Assembly (NCBI GenBank): GCA_034769895.1
Contig: CM068374.1
Location: forward strand, 357,775,802 to 357,839,801
DNA from: Magicicada septendecula
Taxonomy: Eukaryota; Arthropoda; Insecta; Hemiptera; Cicadidae
DNA length: 64,000 nucleotides
Direction: 5' to 3'
Part shown: piece after piece, positions 32,932 to 45,197 of the stretch
Layout of the letters: each line of letters starts with the position of its first letter
How positions within the stretch are numbered: the stretch's first letter is position 1
The notes under the pieces: generated by a model
Database searches by the model: none
The model's input: only the letters and a program-made list of their open reading frames with translations
Told to the model about the DNA's origin: nothing
Translations under genes and position numbers: made by a program

Positions 32932-33773
32932 CTTACAATTAAACTTAATGCTATCAATAACAAGATTCTTATTAAATAATATTGTTCACTATTAATCATT
33001 TAGTGTTTATCACAGATTATTAAGTGTTTACACCTATCAATAGGGTTTCTAATTATTTTGTGGTTTTACACTTTCACTTTTGCACTTCTTAAATTTTATT
33101 TTAAGTGTTATTAGTGGGTAATCCCTAACATTACATTCTCTTTGTCACTTAGTTATGTTTACTTTCTCACTATCTCTCTCTTTACAAATGTTATTTATAC
33201 GATTAATAAGTTCATGTCTTTATAGAGTTCTTTATTACATTTAAACTCTATTTCTTTGGTTAGTGTACTTTTATTTTTCTCATTACTTTATTGGGTTTTA
33301 TCAATTATCATTTACCTTTATCATTTAATCGATAATAATAATAATCTTTTACATTGGTTAGTTATTGGTTTCGTTTCCATTATTATATTTGAGTGTATCA
33401 TTTCTCCTTTTTCTATTCTATATTATTTGTTGGTGTCTTATCATTTGTTTTCCTTTATACTTGTTTTGGTTTCATTTTCGTTTTCCTCCTTCTTCGATTT
33501 CATTTTATTTCCTTTTATTTTGGTATTCCCCTTCTCATTTGGTTTCATTTTCTTTGGTTGTATTGAGTCAATCACTTCATTCAATCACTTTCTCATTTGG
33601 TTTCGGTTTTCCCCTTCTCCTTTGGTTTCCTTTTATTTGGTCAATCACTTGGGTTAGGTCATGTCGTCGTTTGTCGCGTCATTGTCATTTTATTTTCATT
33701 AGTTTAAACATTTTATATAGTTGATTCATCATTTTTATCCCTGGTATTGGGGTGGCTTATTTGTGTTGTAACA
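32932..33773 (-). repeat. Second Gypsy element, 3' LTR, right piece
   Basis: Matches 38505-39351 with small differences and ends gtgttgtaACA; on the minus strand the LTR therefore begins TGTTACAACAC. Immediately beyond it lies, on the minus strand, the purine-rich gaaggagaggcatta, a plausible polypurine tract. The T-rich open frames here are antisense noise. Confidence 0.7.
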
Positions 33774-34857
33774 TAATGCCTCTCCTTCAAAATTGATCAT
33801 TTTGGTAAAACACTAGCATAGTGTTTATGAAATTATCAGTTACATATAATTTTTCCTTTTTCTTCTTGTTTATTTCTTCTTTCTTGTTTCTCTTCTTACT
33901 TGTTCCATTCCTTTTTATTTAGATATGTTTTTATTTATTTCCATTAGTGCGTTCTCCCTTTTATATAATTTTTTCCCTAACTTTTTAGTAGCTGGTTTCT
34001 TCCTTTACTACCTTTTTTTCTGAGACGAGAGGAACACCATCTCTGCTCAGTTAATGTGATTGCTGGACCTATTCTCAGTCAATCTTAAATACCTTTTTGT
34101 CATCTTGTGACTTACCTTAATAATAATATTTTTTGGGGATGGTCCACTTTATGGTTTTTTAGATCATTTTAACCTTTTACTCATTCTTCCTTCCACTGTA
34201 CCTTTGCTATATACCGTTATCTACTCATACAGTTGGTTGTTTTTTATTTATTTAGTTGTTAAATTCATCATTTCTAACGTTTCATTAGTTTGTTTTTCTT
34301 TTCTTCTTGTGATCATTTTAATTATCTTAGACATCTTTTTTCTTTTTCTTGGTTGATTACCATAATTTTGCTTTAGCCATTTGCTGTATATTTGCTTGAT
34401 TTTTTTTCTTATACCAGTTCATTTTTTTTATCTTTGAATACTCTATATTCTTTATAATTTTAGGTATTTGTCTTAGCAGTTCTTGCTTGATTTTATTTTT
34501 GTTTATTTTGTTTTGTCTCAAATATTCTAAATAATTTTTGTAAGTTTGTTATTCTTACTTTGTAGGAATTTTTGTAACTTATTCCTTTCTTTTATACACA
34601 TTTTTTCCTTTTATTTTACTTTATATGTTATTTAAATATTATTGTAAGGTGATCTTACTTTGTAGGAATTTTTGTAACTTATTCCTTTATTTTATATTAT
34701 CCCTCATATGTCATCTAACTATTATTGTAAGTTGATCTTACATCTTTTGAATTTGGTAATTCTTTCTTATTTCTTTTCCCTTGGTTTGCATGGTCGGTAA
34801 TTTGAAAATCAGTCCCTTTTCTCAGTGTTTATCTTCACTTAGTTTACCCATGGTCCA

Positions 34858-36193
34858 TCATTTCCTCTGCACTTGTGGTTTGGATAACCTTGTGTGTAGA
34901 ACTATTTCCGTACTTGTGAAATAGGTCTCTTCTACCTTGTACCACAATTTTTCTAATACCATTTGTTCATTTGTCTCCATGCCTACATCATTCACTATAT
35001 TATGTTGTTTATTAATCAGAGAAGTTAATTGTACCTCCCTCATTAATGTTATCATTGGTTTTTTATTCAGCAATTCTATTTCTGGTGTATTCATGTGTTT
35101 TAGAGGCCTTCTTAATTCGTTATACACTGTTTTGTTGTAAGTCCTTTCAATTTTGGGTATTTTCCATTTACATATCGATTTGCTGAAGTTTTCATCCGCT
35201 GGTTTGTTGTGAATTCCCTCTATAATTTCTTTTAAGGTCCTCCTACAATCTTATATTTCATTAATTTGCTTTGGTCAGTAATTGGTAAATTAAACACATC
35301 AATTAGTCCATTCTTCATCATCTCCACTTCTTCTCTGGTATTTATTAAGTTCTTTTTACATATTTTTCCTATTTCTTTTGTTTTCTTAATCTTCTTAATT
35401 ATTTGGTTCTTCTTTACTCCTCTACGGTTGGTTCCTATGTGCTTGATTTTCTTATTGTTTTTGTTATCTTTATTCTCAGGTAACAATACACCTTTATCTT
35501 CTTTATTTCTTACTTCTTCATTGATACCTTCAGAAGTGTTGTCTAGTGTTTCATTCAATTGTGTGAAACCACTATTTAATGTTTCATGAAGTTGATCTGC
35601 TTGGTAATTTGTTTCTTCCCATTACTTACTCATCCCCGTTTTTGTCTGCTTGACTTCTTTACGATACCCTATTAGTATGTATCTTAATTCTTCTCTGTTC
35701 TTCTCACCATCTTCCTTCATTTGTCCCTTCAATTCTTCATTTCTTTTTTGGATGTCCTCCGTCAATCGTTTTTGTAGAGCTTCTTGGTTCTTCCGCAAAG
35801 TATCACGGTGTTCCTCCATTTTCTCGTTTATCTGCTGCTTCAATGTTTCATTATTTTCTTCAATTTTGTTGTTCAGTGTCTCAATATCTTCCCTTAAAAT
35901 CTCAATTTATCTTTTTGCATTTTCATTAATTTTTTCCTCCATTTTCTTCAATTCTTCACTGTTTTGGTCTATTTTTTCATTAATTTCCTCCTTTGTTTTC
36001 TTATTATCTTCCTTAATCTGTCCAAATTGCTCAATCATTATCCTCATCTTCACCCCTTCGGTTGGTTTGGGTTTTCTGGTTGGTCGTCTTGGGCATCCTC
36101 TTCGACCGTTTCCTCGATCATTTCCATTTCTTCTCTGTCGGTACCTTCAGTTCCCTTCTTAGCTTTATATCTTGTAACCATGGAATGTTTCAT
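34858..36193 (-). pseudogene. gag: Second Gypsy element gag remnant
   Basis: Begins MKHSMVTRYKAKKG at 36193, resembling the MNRHGMVTRRIGKE start of the gag at 28445. Then come an acidic stretch and a Lys/Glu coiled coil (35843-35622, for example NEELKGQMKEDGEKNREELR) and Lys-rich segments at 35558-35232 and 35127-34858. It is broken in several places. The Gag domain itself is not clearly recognisable. Confidence 0.6.
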
Positions 36194-36417
36194 ATTTTTC
36201 CGTAATCGCCGCTAGTCTTCAATTCTAGCCTCACTAGTTGGTCGCCAATCTGTAACGATAAGATTCTTACGTACTCTGTAAAAATGTATAAGTATAGTGT
36301 GTTCGCCTCACACTGTCGTCGTCACTTATATGTTGCGCTAACGATGTCCATAGCGATCCTTCAATTACCAGTACAACACGAGTGGAAACCTTACCTGTTC
36401 TTCGTTAGGTGTTCATA

Positions 36418-36434
36418 AATCCCGGGTGGCGCCA
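36418..36434 (-). promoter_or_regulatory. Primer-binding site of second Gypsy element
   Basis: Minus strand TGGCGCCACCCGGGA, three bases from the LTR end (AACA). Same site as at 28746-28762. Confidence 0.68.
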
Positions 36435-36437
36435 AAT

Positions 36438-39351
36438 TGTTTAATTAAAACAATTAAATTAACAAATAGTATGATTGAGCGTTCTTTGCTATGACGGTAT
36501 GGATTATTCAAATTTACTCCCGCCTTCGTTCGACCTTCTTAATAGAGCAGTTAGTTCGCCGAGTTTGCGACGTGAGCGCTTACCGTTATTTTCGCTCTTT
36601 GCTAAATAATACACAATTTATAATATACTTTCCTATGGAATAAAAAACAGTGGTTACACTCTGTACTAGTTTATTTATTGGTAATTACTCAGTTTGACAC
36701 AAAATTATATTTGGTTATTCAACAAATTTGCACCGACAATTATTATAAGACAAATATCTCAAGGTTGGCGAAAATCGATTTTGAACGATGTTAGATAATT
36801 CGACATGGCGTCTAAAGAACAATGTTTACTTTTTACAATTTGTCGTTCAATAAATCTGGGTTCTTGTGATTACGAAAGAAATATTAATAATGATTACAAT
36901 AAAGTACACTACCTTACATTCTTTGTACTTAAATAATATAATGTGTAATTATAATTTGTTCCTGAAGTGTAGTAAAGTGTGTTTCAAAAGTTCGTAATTT
37001 TCATACAGGTTATTTTCCTAGTTAACAAAATTTCAGTGTTTTATTTTTTTAATTAATCTTTGAAAGAAATAATATTCAGTTTATAGTGAGAGTTCAGATT
37101 ACTGTGAGAAAAATTTAAAGTGAATTTATTTCAGAAATTCAGGTAATTTAACAATACTTATCAAATCCGTCGACTTGATGTGAACTGTCATTCAGTCAAA
37201 ATGGAATGGGGCTTCAATAGTCGTCAATTTTCAATTATCTTGGGGCTTAAGTACGTCTGACATCTTTTTCATGTTAGTTGTAGAGATTTATTCATTTAAA
37301 ATTTATTTAAATTGGTCCTTGGCATCAGTTAAATGTTCTCGTCCTTCGTCTGCTTCTTACGTTTTCATCTTTTTGAGTTTTGATTACTTTTTAAACATGT
37401 TATATTAAAATTTTGGTCATTCACGGCCTGGCGTCTATTCTGGATGAGCGTCACTTATTGAATAATAAGATTTAACGGAAAATTCGTAACCAACGTTCCG
37501 TTGTCATGGTAACTAATAGCTTCTGATTGGCTGATCTTGACTTAAGACCATTGTTATCACATTTGAATTTTTATTCAAAATCACTGTATATCTTCTGATT
37601 GCTATTATTCTTCCGTCTTCCTTTCTATGTATTAAAATTTATCACTACTGTTCGTATTTTCTTTCAAAGATCATTTTGACATCCCATACGGTTGGGTTTT
37701 CTAATGTATTATGTTTGGACAATTATTTTGATATTTGTTAATTACATTTATTTTTTATTTTATTCCTTATTCCAACATTTATCTTTTAATTTGATTCACA
37801 AATTATCCTTGACTAGTTGCTTGCCTTGGATTTGCTAATATTTTTGTTAGTTTTTTACAATTTGTAGTTATTTGTTTTTTACAGTTAGGCATTTCATAGG
37901 CCTAAGTAGTAACAGATTATTTTTACTCATTTTATACAAATTACATCTTAATTTACCGTCATACATGTTTTGTTTTGATATTCTAAATGATTTGTTTACT
38001 TATTGATGTGTTTTGGTTATTTTTATAATAATTGTATGTTCCCATTAGTTTCTATATTACAGTTTGTTAATTATTTCCTAACTGATTTTCCAGTGTTATT
38101 AGATCTGTATTCTTTCTATTTACTGTACTTATTTTGCCATTGTTAACAACTAGGCTATTACTTACTATTCTCTATTACATAAAACATAACATCTAGGCCT
38201 ATGGTCTGTATAATTCCTTCAGCCATATCCTATTCATAGATTAAATCAAACAATTTTTTAACAGCTATTATGCAATGTTTGGTTACAATTCGTTTCATTC
38301 TTACTTATCTTTTGGGTGATAAACATCATTACACCATTTAAACTTACTTAATTGATTCTCCCTTAGAACATGGGGTGTTTATTTTATTTTGCTCTTATTT
38401 TCTTTATTATATTTTTTCTTATACAAACTTTACCTTCTAGCCATGGTAACCCTAACTATTAACCTTCCATGGGATTCCCCCTTTGAATACTATTGTATCC
38501 CTTACTTACAATTAAACTTAATGCTATCAATAACAAGATTCTTATTAAATAATATTGTTCACTATTAATCATTTAGTGTTTATCACAGATTATTAAGTGT
38601 TTACACCTATCAATAGGGTTTCTAATTATTTTGTGGTTTTACACTTTCACTTTTGCACTTCTTAAATTTTATTTTAAGTGTTATTAGTGGTAATTCCTAA
38701 CATTACATTCTCTTTGTCACTTAGTTATGTTTACTTTCTCACTATCTCTCTATTTACAAAAGTTATTTATACGATTAATAACTTCATGTCTTTATAGAGT
38801 TCTTTATTACATTTAAACTCTATTTCTTAGGTTAGTGTACTTTTATTTTTCTCATTACTTTATTTAGTTTTATCAATTATCATTTACCTTTATCATTTAA
38901 TCGATAATAATAATTATCTTTTACATTGGTTAGTTATTGGTTTCGTTTCCATTATTATATTTGAGTGTATCATTTCTCCTTTTTCTATTCTATATTATTT
39001 GTTGGTGTCTTATCATTTGTTTTCCTTTTATTTCCTTTATACTTGTTTTGGTTTCATTTTCATTTTCCTCCTTCTTCGATTTCATTTTATTTTCTTTTAA
39101 TTTCCTTTTATTTTGGTTTTCCCCTTCTCATTTGGTTGTATTGAGTCAATCACTTCATTCAATCACTTTCTCATTTGGTTTCGGTTTTCCCCTTCTCCTT
39201 TGGTTTCCTTTTATTTGGTCAATCACCTGGGTTAGGTCATGTCGTCGTTTGTCGCGTCATTGTCATTTTATTTTCATTAGTTTAAACATTTTATATAGTT
39301 GATTCATCATTTTTATCCCTGGTATTGGGGTGGCTTATTTGTGTTGAAACA
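36438..39351 (-). repeat. Second Gypsy element, 5' LTR (about 2.9 kb)
   Basis: Bounded by the primer site on the left (TGTTTAATT start) and by the end of identity with the 3' LTR on the right (gtgttgaaACA at 39351), giving TG...CA ends and about 2914 bp. Its right 870 bp match 29751-29784 plus 32940-33773. The matching left 2 kb of the 3' LTR would lie left of the window, beyond the array. An LTR of this length is unusual but known; the boundary is inferred. Confidence 0.55.
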
Positions 39352-40833
39352 ATATACATCCCTAAATTGTAGAGTACTCAAGGCCTGTTGATTTTGGTGA
39401 AGATTGGTTAAGAGAAAGGGGTAGTTTACCTGCAACATTTTATGTTGTAACAAGAGAAATTTTTTCATGACGAACAATAACTGCCGTGAATTAAAACAGA
39501 ATCAAATAATTTTTTACATATGTGCCCGAGTTGTAGAGGACGCATGGCCTATTGATTTTGGTGAAGATCGGTTACGGGGAAAGGGTAGTTTACCTGAAAC
39601 ATTTTTTGTTGTAACAAGAGTAAAGTACTTAATTTTGATAAATAAAATATGCTGATAAGATCTTAATAATCCACTGTAGAAACGTAGATGAAATATCTAT
39701 AAATGAAGAGGCTAGTTGAACCGGCTGGGGGTAATTTTCTATAAATGAAAATTATAGTTGAAGGGGGAGGGGATAATTTTTATGTGTACTACGTTATCGG
39801 CAACAAAGTAGTAGTTTGTTGTTAAAATTCGTTCCTGGGCTGCTTGGCCGTAGTTCAATGTTTTCTGCAAAACCAGACATTTCGGCAGTGCCGTCGACTG
39901 CCATCATCAGTGAAAATCGAGTGTGATAACGTGTGGTGGTATACGTTAGTGACCACAGTACTGTGGTTAAGGCTGAAGCAATAAGTGGAAAGAAGTAGTT
40001 TCTATGAAAACATTTCATTTCGTAAATGATTTTAAATATAAATCTTAGAACATGGAAGTTGTGTATGGTTCTCCATACCGATATTAGTAGTTTAGTGTCC
40101 ATAAACCAGAAGCAGGAAGAAATTAGACAGAATAATGTTGAACTTAATTTTGAAAGACATTTATATGAACAAAGAACACAAAAATTTAAAACAAAATCCT
40201 AAATAAAAATAGATGAAAATTTGATTGTCGACACAGAACACTTGCAGATTATGACACACATGACCGTACTAAGAGATGAGATATCTCAGTGGTCTGTCAT
40301 GCTATAAATGTGAGAAGCTCTGGGAGAAAGGAATAGATGGGGGCTACACAGGTACAGTTTGTTAAAACCCCTTACCTAATAATACAGCCCATAAGTCATA
40401 GCTAGCCCAAAAACAGAGATATGAGTAAATTTTTCATGTGTGCATATGGTAGATATATTTAAAAACCTTTATTTTGTTCATTGATTACAATTTTTGTAAT
40501 TCGCACATGCTTGGACTCCTCTCATAAAACTCTTTTATTCAATACTTAATGCAATTGGATGTTTTGACATTTCATTCATAAAAACCCATCCAGTTGTTTA
40601 GATTTTGCACAATCTCATTTCCATATGCACAGAAATACAACCCACCTTTTTACATGTGGCTAAAAAGCTTCAAGCAGAAATGTATTGAGTACACTATTTA
40701 TTCTCAACCAATTCTTATATATATTCTAGTAACTTATAAGTTTAAGAAATTGAGAGCTTTATCTTGGTGGATAACACTGTCATATTGCTAACGGGAAATA
40801 TAATTGTAAAGCTATTCTATAACTAGTTATGTA
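39352..40833. other. Old repeat sequence without genes
   Basis: No coding region is supported. Two related blocks lie close together: tattgattttggtgaagatcggtta... occurs at about 39380-39450, 39540-39640 and again at 41790-41870. The longer segment 39467-40030 corresponds, diverged, to about 41710-42110. This is an old dispersed repeat of unknown class. A PLE tail lies at about 39815-39930. Confidence 0.5.
39876..39910 (-). ncRNA. Hammerhead-like core in a third PLE tail
   Basis: Minus strand: CTGATGA, stem-loop GGCAGTCGACGGCACTGCC (5-bp stem GGCAG/CTGCC), GAAA, TGTC. Core boxes and a strong stem II are intact; stem III is one pair shorter than in the palindrome PLE. It is followed by tacggccaagcagcccagg, a PLE-like tail. 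No RT or GIY-YIG coding remains nearby, so only the tail of the element survives. Confidence 0.5.
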
Positions 40834-41551
40834 CAGTAAAGCATTAATTATCCGAATCTCTCGGGACCAGGGCCCGTTCGGATAATCAATTTGGAAAATA
40901 GATCGCAAATTGAAAACATTATTTCCCTTTAGAAAAACAAAGGTTTTTATTACAGAATCATTTCTAACATACTGTTATATAACTACAGCAACCATCACTA
41001 AGGCTAAAAATCATTGAATTAAAACTAAGCATAGTTAATAAAAACAAAAAGTTAATTTAAACAAAATTAGAGTTTAATGACAAACATGTATATAAAATTG
41101 ACTAAAAATTAAAAAAACAAAACAAAACATACAGTACCATGGATTTACACTTTTTTGAAGAATTGTCTGCTTCAAAGCGATACCCCATTTTCTCGCTGCT
41201 AAAGACTGAAGTTGTTTAAATTTAATAATCTGAATACAATCTATCTGGTCTTCTGTTTTGGCCCACTTTAGAACAGTCTTTTAAGTGCATCAAAAACTTT
41301 TGCTGCCGGCGTGATTTTGTATTAATAGTATTCTCGGTGTCTTCATAGGCTGTATAGCTTTAGCGTTTATTTATTACTGTACAGTACTGTAATAATTTAT
41401 AGTATACAATTTTTCATGTTCAATAAACATCCAATATGCCTACACATGGCCAATACATTACTGTACAGTATAGTACATAATTGTACTTTTTATTAAGTTT
41501 GGATAATAGATCGTTCAGTTAATGGATGTTCGGATAATCAGTGCTCTACTG
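40834..41551. mobile_element. pogo/Tigger-type transposon remnant
   Basis: 718 bp flanked by TA. Inverted ends: left CAGTAAAGCATTAATTATCC, right (reverse complement) CAGTAGAGCACTGATTATCC, each followed by GAA. The minus strand around 41160-41290 can be read as a decayed transposase piece (KWAKTEDQ...). Ends and TA target fit the pogo/Tigger branch of IS630-Tc1-mariner. Non-autonomous and old. Confidence 0.75.
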
Positions 41552-41553
41552 TA

Positions 41554-43126
41554 CATATTTTTTGATGGAGTAATTTTACTTCCATGTTCCATAAGGAAAT
41601 GGAAGTATGGTCATGCTGAAAAAATCGTGTCCGAAATAACGGCAGATTCTGATTGTACTACCATCAAAACATGAAAAAAGTCATTTTTCGAAAGTGTCTG
41701 TGTGTAGAATTTTTTCTATGGCAAACGATAACAGCGGCAAATTCAAACAGAATCAAATAATTTTTTGCATACAGCCATGAATTGTAGAGGACTCATGGCC
41801 TATTGATTTTGGTGAAGATCGGTTAAGGGAAAGGGGTAGTTTACTTGCAACGTTTTAGGTTTTAACAAGAGTAAAGTGCTTAATTTTGACAAATAAAGTA
41901 TCCTGAAAAGAAGGTCATAATAATCCACTGTAGAAAGATAGATGAAATATCTATAAATGAAAAGGGTAGCTGAGGGGGAGGGGGTAATTTTGTTTATAAA
42001 TTAAAATGGTAGTTGATGGAGGAGGTAAATTTTTATAAGTTTTATATGTGTACTACGTTATTGACAACAAAGAAGTAGTTTCTATGGAAACATTTCATTT
42101 CATTTTAACAAAATTCTATATTTTTTCATTTTAATTTAAATCATGTACGAGAGAAAATATATCATTTGTGGCAGGCAAGCATATCTGAATTATGTAATGT
42201 TTACGTTTCTATTTTATTATTACGATTACCGCAATAAAAAGGCAGGCAAGACACACGCACAATTCGCATTATTTCTGGCTTCACACTCATGTTTATTTTC
42301 TTACATCTGCACGCTTTTTAAATGGAAAGTGACGAAACCCACACCAACACAACGCGTGCAAGCCGAAAGTGTCCAGCGTGGATAGCGATTTGCTTCCTGT
42401 GGATCGCTGGGCAGTGTAACTGCACGTGTTTACAGAGGAACGGTCCATAGACAGACTTTTCATCTTTAGGGAATGAATCCTCTGCAAGATGCTCAGGGTC
42501 CATGAGTGAATTCGGAGGAGGGATGATTATCTGCGTAGTTCGGTTTCTTTATAAGAATAAAGTAAGCCTACCTAATTTTTATAGATAAAGTGACTGAAAA
42601 TAACATTATGTTAAAAGACTACCTCATAATAACAAAAATATCTATAAATAGTGAAATTAGTTTGAGGGTGGGTGATATTTTTTTAGAAATTAATGAACCG
42701 AATTCAAGTAAATTATTTTAAACATAAATCTGACAACTTGGAAGGCATATATGGTTCTCCATACCGATTTTTTTCGTAATATATGAGTGTTTATCTGTAC
42801 AGTATATTAAACTCACTGGATGTACATTGTAGTCAGTTCAATGGCAACTCTAGTGCCCATGCCTCTTCATAAAACCATGTTGTTCCTTCCAAACAGTTCA
42901 AGATTCTGAACAGGATCTTTGCAGCAAACATTTACAGGCATGTCCCTGTGTGCTTGCTGCTCACAGACTAATTCCAATGCCAATTCTTGGTCACAGTGTG
43001 CAGGCAGTTCTGTTTCAAAAGATTCAGATTCAAACCATTCCATTCTGATTTGATCCAGCGTGTGACAACTTCAAACCCCATCTGTACCCCACAATTTTTC
43101 TGTAACATCTGTGGGGAACTATTAAT
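41554..43126. other. Intergenic, old repeat copy, no gene
   Basis: About 41690-42110 is the diverged second copy of the repeat at 39467-40030. The rest (42143-43126) has only short random open frames; a more GC-rich stretch at 42330-42500 has no recognised identity. Confidence 0.5.
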
Positions 43127-44102
43127 ATGGGGATGGATCAAATATGAATTGGAATTCTTGTCCAATGGCTGAGTAAGTGAATGGACCACAGCAGAGCCTT
43201 GAGCTGATATTGGTGGGGATGTCTGAAGTTGGCCCCCTCTCTGACTCACATCTCATCAGTAACACAATGACTGAGCAAAGGGTACATTCGTCTGTACAAC
43301 ACATCATAATCAAATTTCTCACCACAGACACCTACCATAAATTTTAGGAGGACTCCCAGCACAATATGGCGAACAAACTCTTTCAAAGGCTAAAGCATTT
43401 CATTGGCACAATACATTTTTTACTGGACGGGAAACTGAAACACCTACAACAGTGAACAAGTGTTACAGAAGAAAACATTTGTGCTGTTCATAACCTTATT
43501 GATTTAGAATGGAGCATAAAGATTTCAGCAACTGCTTCAGCAGTAGAAAGTGTTCAATCAATCAGCGACAATAATTTAAATATCAAAGTGTTTGCCAGGT
43601 GGGTTCCTTGTCTCCATACCCAGGAACAAAAACACATTTGTCTGGATGTTTGTGAAAGCCTCCTGACTTACTATGGAAGGGGAATTTATTTTCCACCGTA
43701 TTCTCACTGGTGATAAAACTATCCAAACTGGCCCATCACTACATCTCTGAATTAAAAGAACACAAGACCCCATACTGCTGCATTAATGTGTGAGAAGCTG
43801 AAAAAATATCACTGGACAGCCTTAGAACACCCTCCTTATAGTCCAGATTTATTGGCTTAAAGAAGCATTGGGGGACAGAGATCTGACAATGATACAGGGG
43901 TAGAGGAGTTCATGCACAACTGGCTGGAAACAAGCACCTCTTCTTTCTTTGAGTAAGGAATGACAAGATTCCTAATTTTATAGAAAAAAGTTTACAAATC
44001 AGGAGATTATATAGAAAGATGATATAATAATTTTGTATTTTTTTATAGAGTCAATAAAATTTAAAAGAAAAATTGTGGTTTATATTTGATCAACCCTCAA
44101 AT
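43127..44102 (+). mobile_element. mariner relic
   Basis: Plus-strand traces of a mariner transposase: a RWVP(C)LHTQEQKHICLDVCE block at about 43597-43660 (family RWVPxxLTxEQK) and HPPYSPDL at about 43831-43855 (catalytic loop of DD34D enzymes), ending in a GDYIEKM-like string near 44003. Ends ggatggatcaaatatg and (reverse complement) gggttgatcaaatata are candidate inverted termini near 43127 and 44102. Many stops; the N-terminal half is unreadable. Confidence 0.6.
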
Positions 44103-44326
44103 ATAATTATGTTACTTTTGAATATAATTAAATTTTTAGTTCCTATTTTTGTTTTTCTTTACCAGCCAATTGGAGATTAATAATAAAATATCATTTGTAA
44201 TATTAAAGTACGGCAATTAACATATACTTCTAACACACACACACTTTACATATGTTCTACATAATATATACAAAAAAGCGTTTGAAAACATAAATAAATT
44301 ATGAAATTCATAGCTGTGTGTGTATA

Positions 44327-45197
44327 GGTGTGTTCAAAAAAAGACCGAACTCTTTGAATAACACATCAACCCACACAAACATCGTGCTGCGACTTGGGCA
44401 CAACTAGTTATAGTATTTGACAACAAACTGCTATTTATTCTGTTCTGCTATAAGCATTAGTCTTTGAGCTATATCAGATTGAATGGGGACGTGCACACAG
44501 TGGCTGCCAGATTAGTGACAAAGTGATTAAGAAAGAGCTCGAAGAATGCGTGTGTATGAAACTTTGCAGCAAAACTAGGTAAAAAAAGACATTCTGGTTG
44601 TTCAATTAAGTATACACAGACACCTGCATGAGCCGAACAAATATTTTAGGGATTTTTTAAAGAGGGGAAAAACAATGGTCGGTGCAGATCAAAGCGATAT
44701 CGAAGATCATGGCAAGACAGCTTGTGAAGTGGTAATTATAAATCAGCGTTTAACTGCCGAGACTTTCTGAGAGAATGGACGTTCATAGAAGATCGTAAAA
44801 TTAAATTCCAATTGAAAAACTTAAATGTATCACATCACTAAAAAATTCTTACTGTGTTTGTTGACTGACGATCAGAAGGAGATTGTTTTGAAATCGGTCA
44901 ACAACTGCGTACCAATGCAAATGGTAATGACAACTTTGGAATGTAATGGATTTTACGAAGTTAGCAGCAAAATTTTATTCACACACGTTGTGATAAGATC
45001 TGCATTCTCACTTCATTATCAATCCGATGGGCGGTGTGTGCTCGTGCCCACTACAGCGTGTGTAGCTCGAAGACTGATGATCATGACGGGACGGAGATAA
45101 TAAGACCTCTTGCTAGCAGCACTTAATTGTGCAGCTTGCTCTATGCGCAGGTTGACATGCTACACAGATAGTTTGGTCTTTTTTTAAACTCACCTCC
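44327..45197 (+). mobile_element. Deleted mariner-like element, copy A
   Basis: 871 bp flanked by TA (44325-44326 and 45198-45199). Ends ggtgtgttcaaaaaaagacc and, reverse complement, ggaggtgagtttaaaaaaag followed by acc. The interior shows a decayed mariner N-terminus on the plus strand (a FWLFN..., then FLKRGKTMVGADQSDIED-like stretch at about 44655-44710). It lacks the catalytic part. A shorter relative is at 59571. Confidence 0.72.

Larger units (their letters stand above)
33774..36437 (-). mobile_element. Second Gypsy element, interior
   Basis: About 2.66 kb between the polypurine tract (about 33774-33790) and the primer site (36418-36434), minus strand. It holds a degraded gag and T-rich non-coding sequence. 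A block of about 100 bp is tandemly duplicated at about 34553-34752 (cttactttgtaggaattttt...). No pol gene is seen, so it is another non-autonomous or internally deleted fossil, with multiple breaks in its coding part. Confidence 0.65.

Noticed and set aside
33256-33724. Overlapping Phe/Leu/Ser-rich frames, repeated at 38937-39302
   Set aside because: They lie in the T-rich LTR of the second Gypsy element, on its antisense strand, with low-complexity composition.
38470-39351. Alternative short LTR (TGGGATTCC...ACA, about 880 bp) for the second Gypsy element
   Set aside because: The typical TGGCGCC primer site lies at 36418-36434, next to a TG start at 36438, not next to 38470. The 29751 boundary is explained by the array insertion. 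Kept only as a fallback.
42143-43331. Short frames at 42143-42503 and 42968-43331
   Set aside because: Overlapping frames on both strands in old repeat sequence, none with a recognisable motif.
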